Positions 63,109 through 64,000 of a stretch of DNA of 64,000 nt are shown here, one piece after another. Source of the DNA: Pedobacter sp. MC2016-14. GTDB taxonomy: Bacteria; Bacteroidota; Bacteroidia; Sphingobacteriales; Sphingobacteriaceae. The DNA lies in contig NZ_JAJMPA010000002.1 of the NCBI RefSeq assembly GCF_020991475.1, positions 682,001-746,000 of the forward strand. Direction: 5' to 3'. Below the pieces are notes generated by a model. It ran no database searches. It had not been told where the DNA came from and saw only the letters and a program-made list of their open reading frames with translations. Each line of letters opens with the position of its first letter. Position 1 is the stretch's first letter. The position numbers were made by a program, and so were the translations under genes.

Positions 63109-63116
63109 CAAAAGTA
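63109..63116 (-). promoter_or_regulatory. -7 box for lysS
   Basis: TACTTTTG on the minus strand, 54 bases before the lysS ATG; fits TAnnTTTG, with a weak TTG 17 bases upstream as a possible -33 element. Confidence 0.5.
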
Positions 63117-63122
63117 AGATTT

Positions 63123-64000
63123 TTAATCTGCTTCAACAGATTCCTGATACATCTCATTGATGACCTCAGCATATTTTTTCTCTATTACTTTTCTTTTTGC
63201 TTTCATGGTAGGTGTAAGTTCTCCTTCGTCCATACTAAAAGGATTTCTTTTAATTTTGAAATTCTTTATGCGCTCAAATTTTGAAAGTTCAGTAGATAGT
63301 TTTCTAATGTCTTTAGCTATCCAGTCAATAATTTCAGTTTCAGTAATGAATACTTCCTGTCTTGCAAAAAACTCATCAGGTAATGAAAATGCCTCCTGAA
63401 GGGATTCACGGTTAGGTATTACGATTGCTGTAAGGTACTCTCTTTTATCGCCAATTAAAAACAGCTGTTCAATTTTGAGACTTTTAAGGTAAATGTTCTC
63501 TACTGGTGTAGGGTAAACATTTTTTCCATACGCATTAACGATCATGTTTTTTAGACGATCCGTAATCTGTAAGTTTCCTTTGTAAAAACGCCCAATGTCT
63601 CCTGTATGAAACCAATTATCTTTGTCTATCGCTTCGGCGGTTTCTGCAGGCTTGTTAAAATAACCTTGCATTACGCAATGACCACGAACGATGATCTCAC
63701 CTTCCGGAGATTCAAAATTTTCGTTGAAAGATTCATGCGTTTGGATATTGAGAATATCTTTTGTATCTACATTCTGTACCCCAACTTCAATGCCCGGAAT
63801 TACTCGGCCTACAGTGCCATATACTTGTCTATGGTATTCGGTAACGGACATCACAGGAGATGTTTCTGTTAGGCCGAAGCCCTCCAGGATCTTAATGCCA
63901 AGATTACCAAAAAATTCGCCCACATTTTTGGGTAAAGCTGCACCACCGGAAATCATGAACTTTAACCTTCCGCCTGTTTTTTCTTTAATTTTGCTGAATA
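63123..64000 (-). CDS. long-chain acyl-CoA synthetase (AMP-binding), 3' part
   Basis: The frame is open to the right edge, so the N-terminus lies outside the window; upstream codons (IKEKTGGRLKF before the first internal Met) continue the family sequence. Visible motifs: MISGGAALP, GFGLTETSPVMS (A5 motif), TGDIGRF, and the hinge KNMIVNAYGKNVYPTPVEN. Matches FadD-like long-chain fatty acid-CoA ligases of the eukaryotic-type (AMP-binding with a lid) group. Activates fatty acids for degradation or lipid synthesis. Upstream of lysS and in the same direction. Confidence 0.94.
   Translation of the reverse strand, partial: FSKIKEKTGGRLKFMISGGAALPKNVGEFFGNLGIKILEGFGLTETSPVMSVTEYHRQVYGTVGRVIPGIEVGVQNVDTKDILNIQTHESFNENFESPEGEIIVRGHCVMQGYFNKPAETAEAIDKDNWFHTGDIGRFYKGNLQITDRLKNMIVNAYGKNVYPTPVENIYLKSLKIEQLFLIGDKREYLTAIVIPNRESLQEAFSLPDEFFARQEVFITETEIIDWIAKDIRKLSTELSKFERIKNFKIKRNPFSMDEGELTPTMKAKRKVIEKKYAEVINEMYQESVEAD

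Noticed and set aside
1-64000. CRISPR arrays, insertion sequences and prophage genes
   Set aside because: No regularly spaced repeats, transposase, integrase or phage motifs were found on either strand by eye.

Overview
The window looks like chromosome of a Pedobacter-like member of the Bacteroidota (Sphingobacteriaceae). Evidence: SusC/SusD pairs, a hybrid two-component system (HTCS) regulator, a type B gliding/T9SS sorting domain beside a PorP/SprF-like protein, and promoters of the Bacteroidota type (TTTG, about 20 bases, TAnnTTTG). It has AT-rich spacers and ordinary housekeeping genes, and I saw no phage, IS or CRISPR. The genus is inference.

Layout. 1-3441: the 3' end of a sensor kinase, a CAT-anticodon tRNA with promoter and terminator, a small outer-membrane-like protein and an ATP-grasp ligase. 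3442-32112: one large polysaccharide utilisation locus (PUL). It has three transcription units (4184-17368, 21630-24100, 24226-32046), each preceded by the same 21-bp-phased direct repeat (GTACAAAA....AACC) and a -7 box at constant spacing. The gene for the probable reader of these sites, a 1354-residue HTCS, lies between units 1 and 2. The enzymes are two DUF4832-type barrels, GH36-like, GH97, two GH2 (one with a beta-glucuronidase N-x-K signature), a stand-alone GH35 C-terminal module, GH3, GH88 and a GH28-like beta-helix. Uptake is by SusC/SusD plus a SusE-like lipoprotein. Together they suggest a uronic-acid- and galactose-containing heteropolysaccharide; no sulfatase is present.

32309-40917: a DUF808 protein, then a five-gene minus-strand operon. 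It encodes an E1/ThiF-nitroreductase fusion, a GNAT-like N-acyltransferase, a 7TMR-DISM histidine kinase, a REC-first hybrid kinase and a lone REC protein. It is divergent from two tandem single-domain response regulators that are close relatives of the hybrid kinase's REC. This is my best candidate for an undescribed system: it pairs possible small-molecule-making enzymes with sensors and several receivers.

40943-56515: a type B T9SS cargo protein plus PorP/SprF-like partner, rpoN, mscL, rpmH-rnpA-yidD-tsaB, two lineage-type envelope proteins, a DUF423 protein, priA, pcm and smpB. 56562-64000: an mntR-like regulator with an operator-like palindrome and a MntH-UspA fusion transporter, an Lrp-family regulator, ung, two small hypothetical proteins, lysS and the 3' part of a long-chain acyl-CoA synthetase that runs off the right edge.
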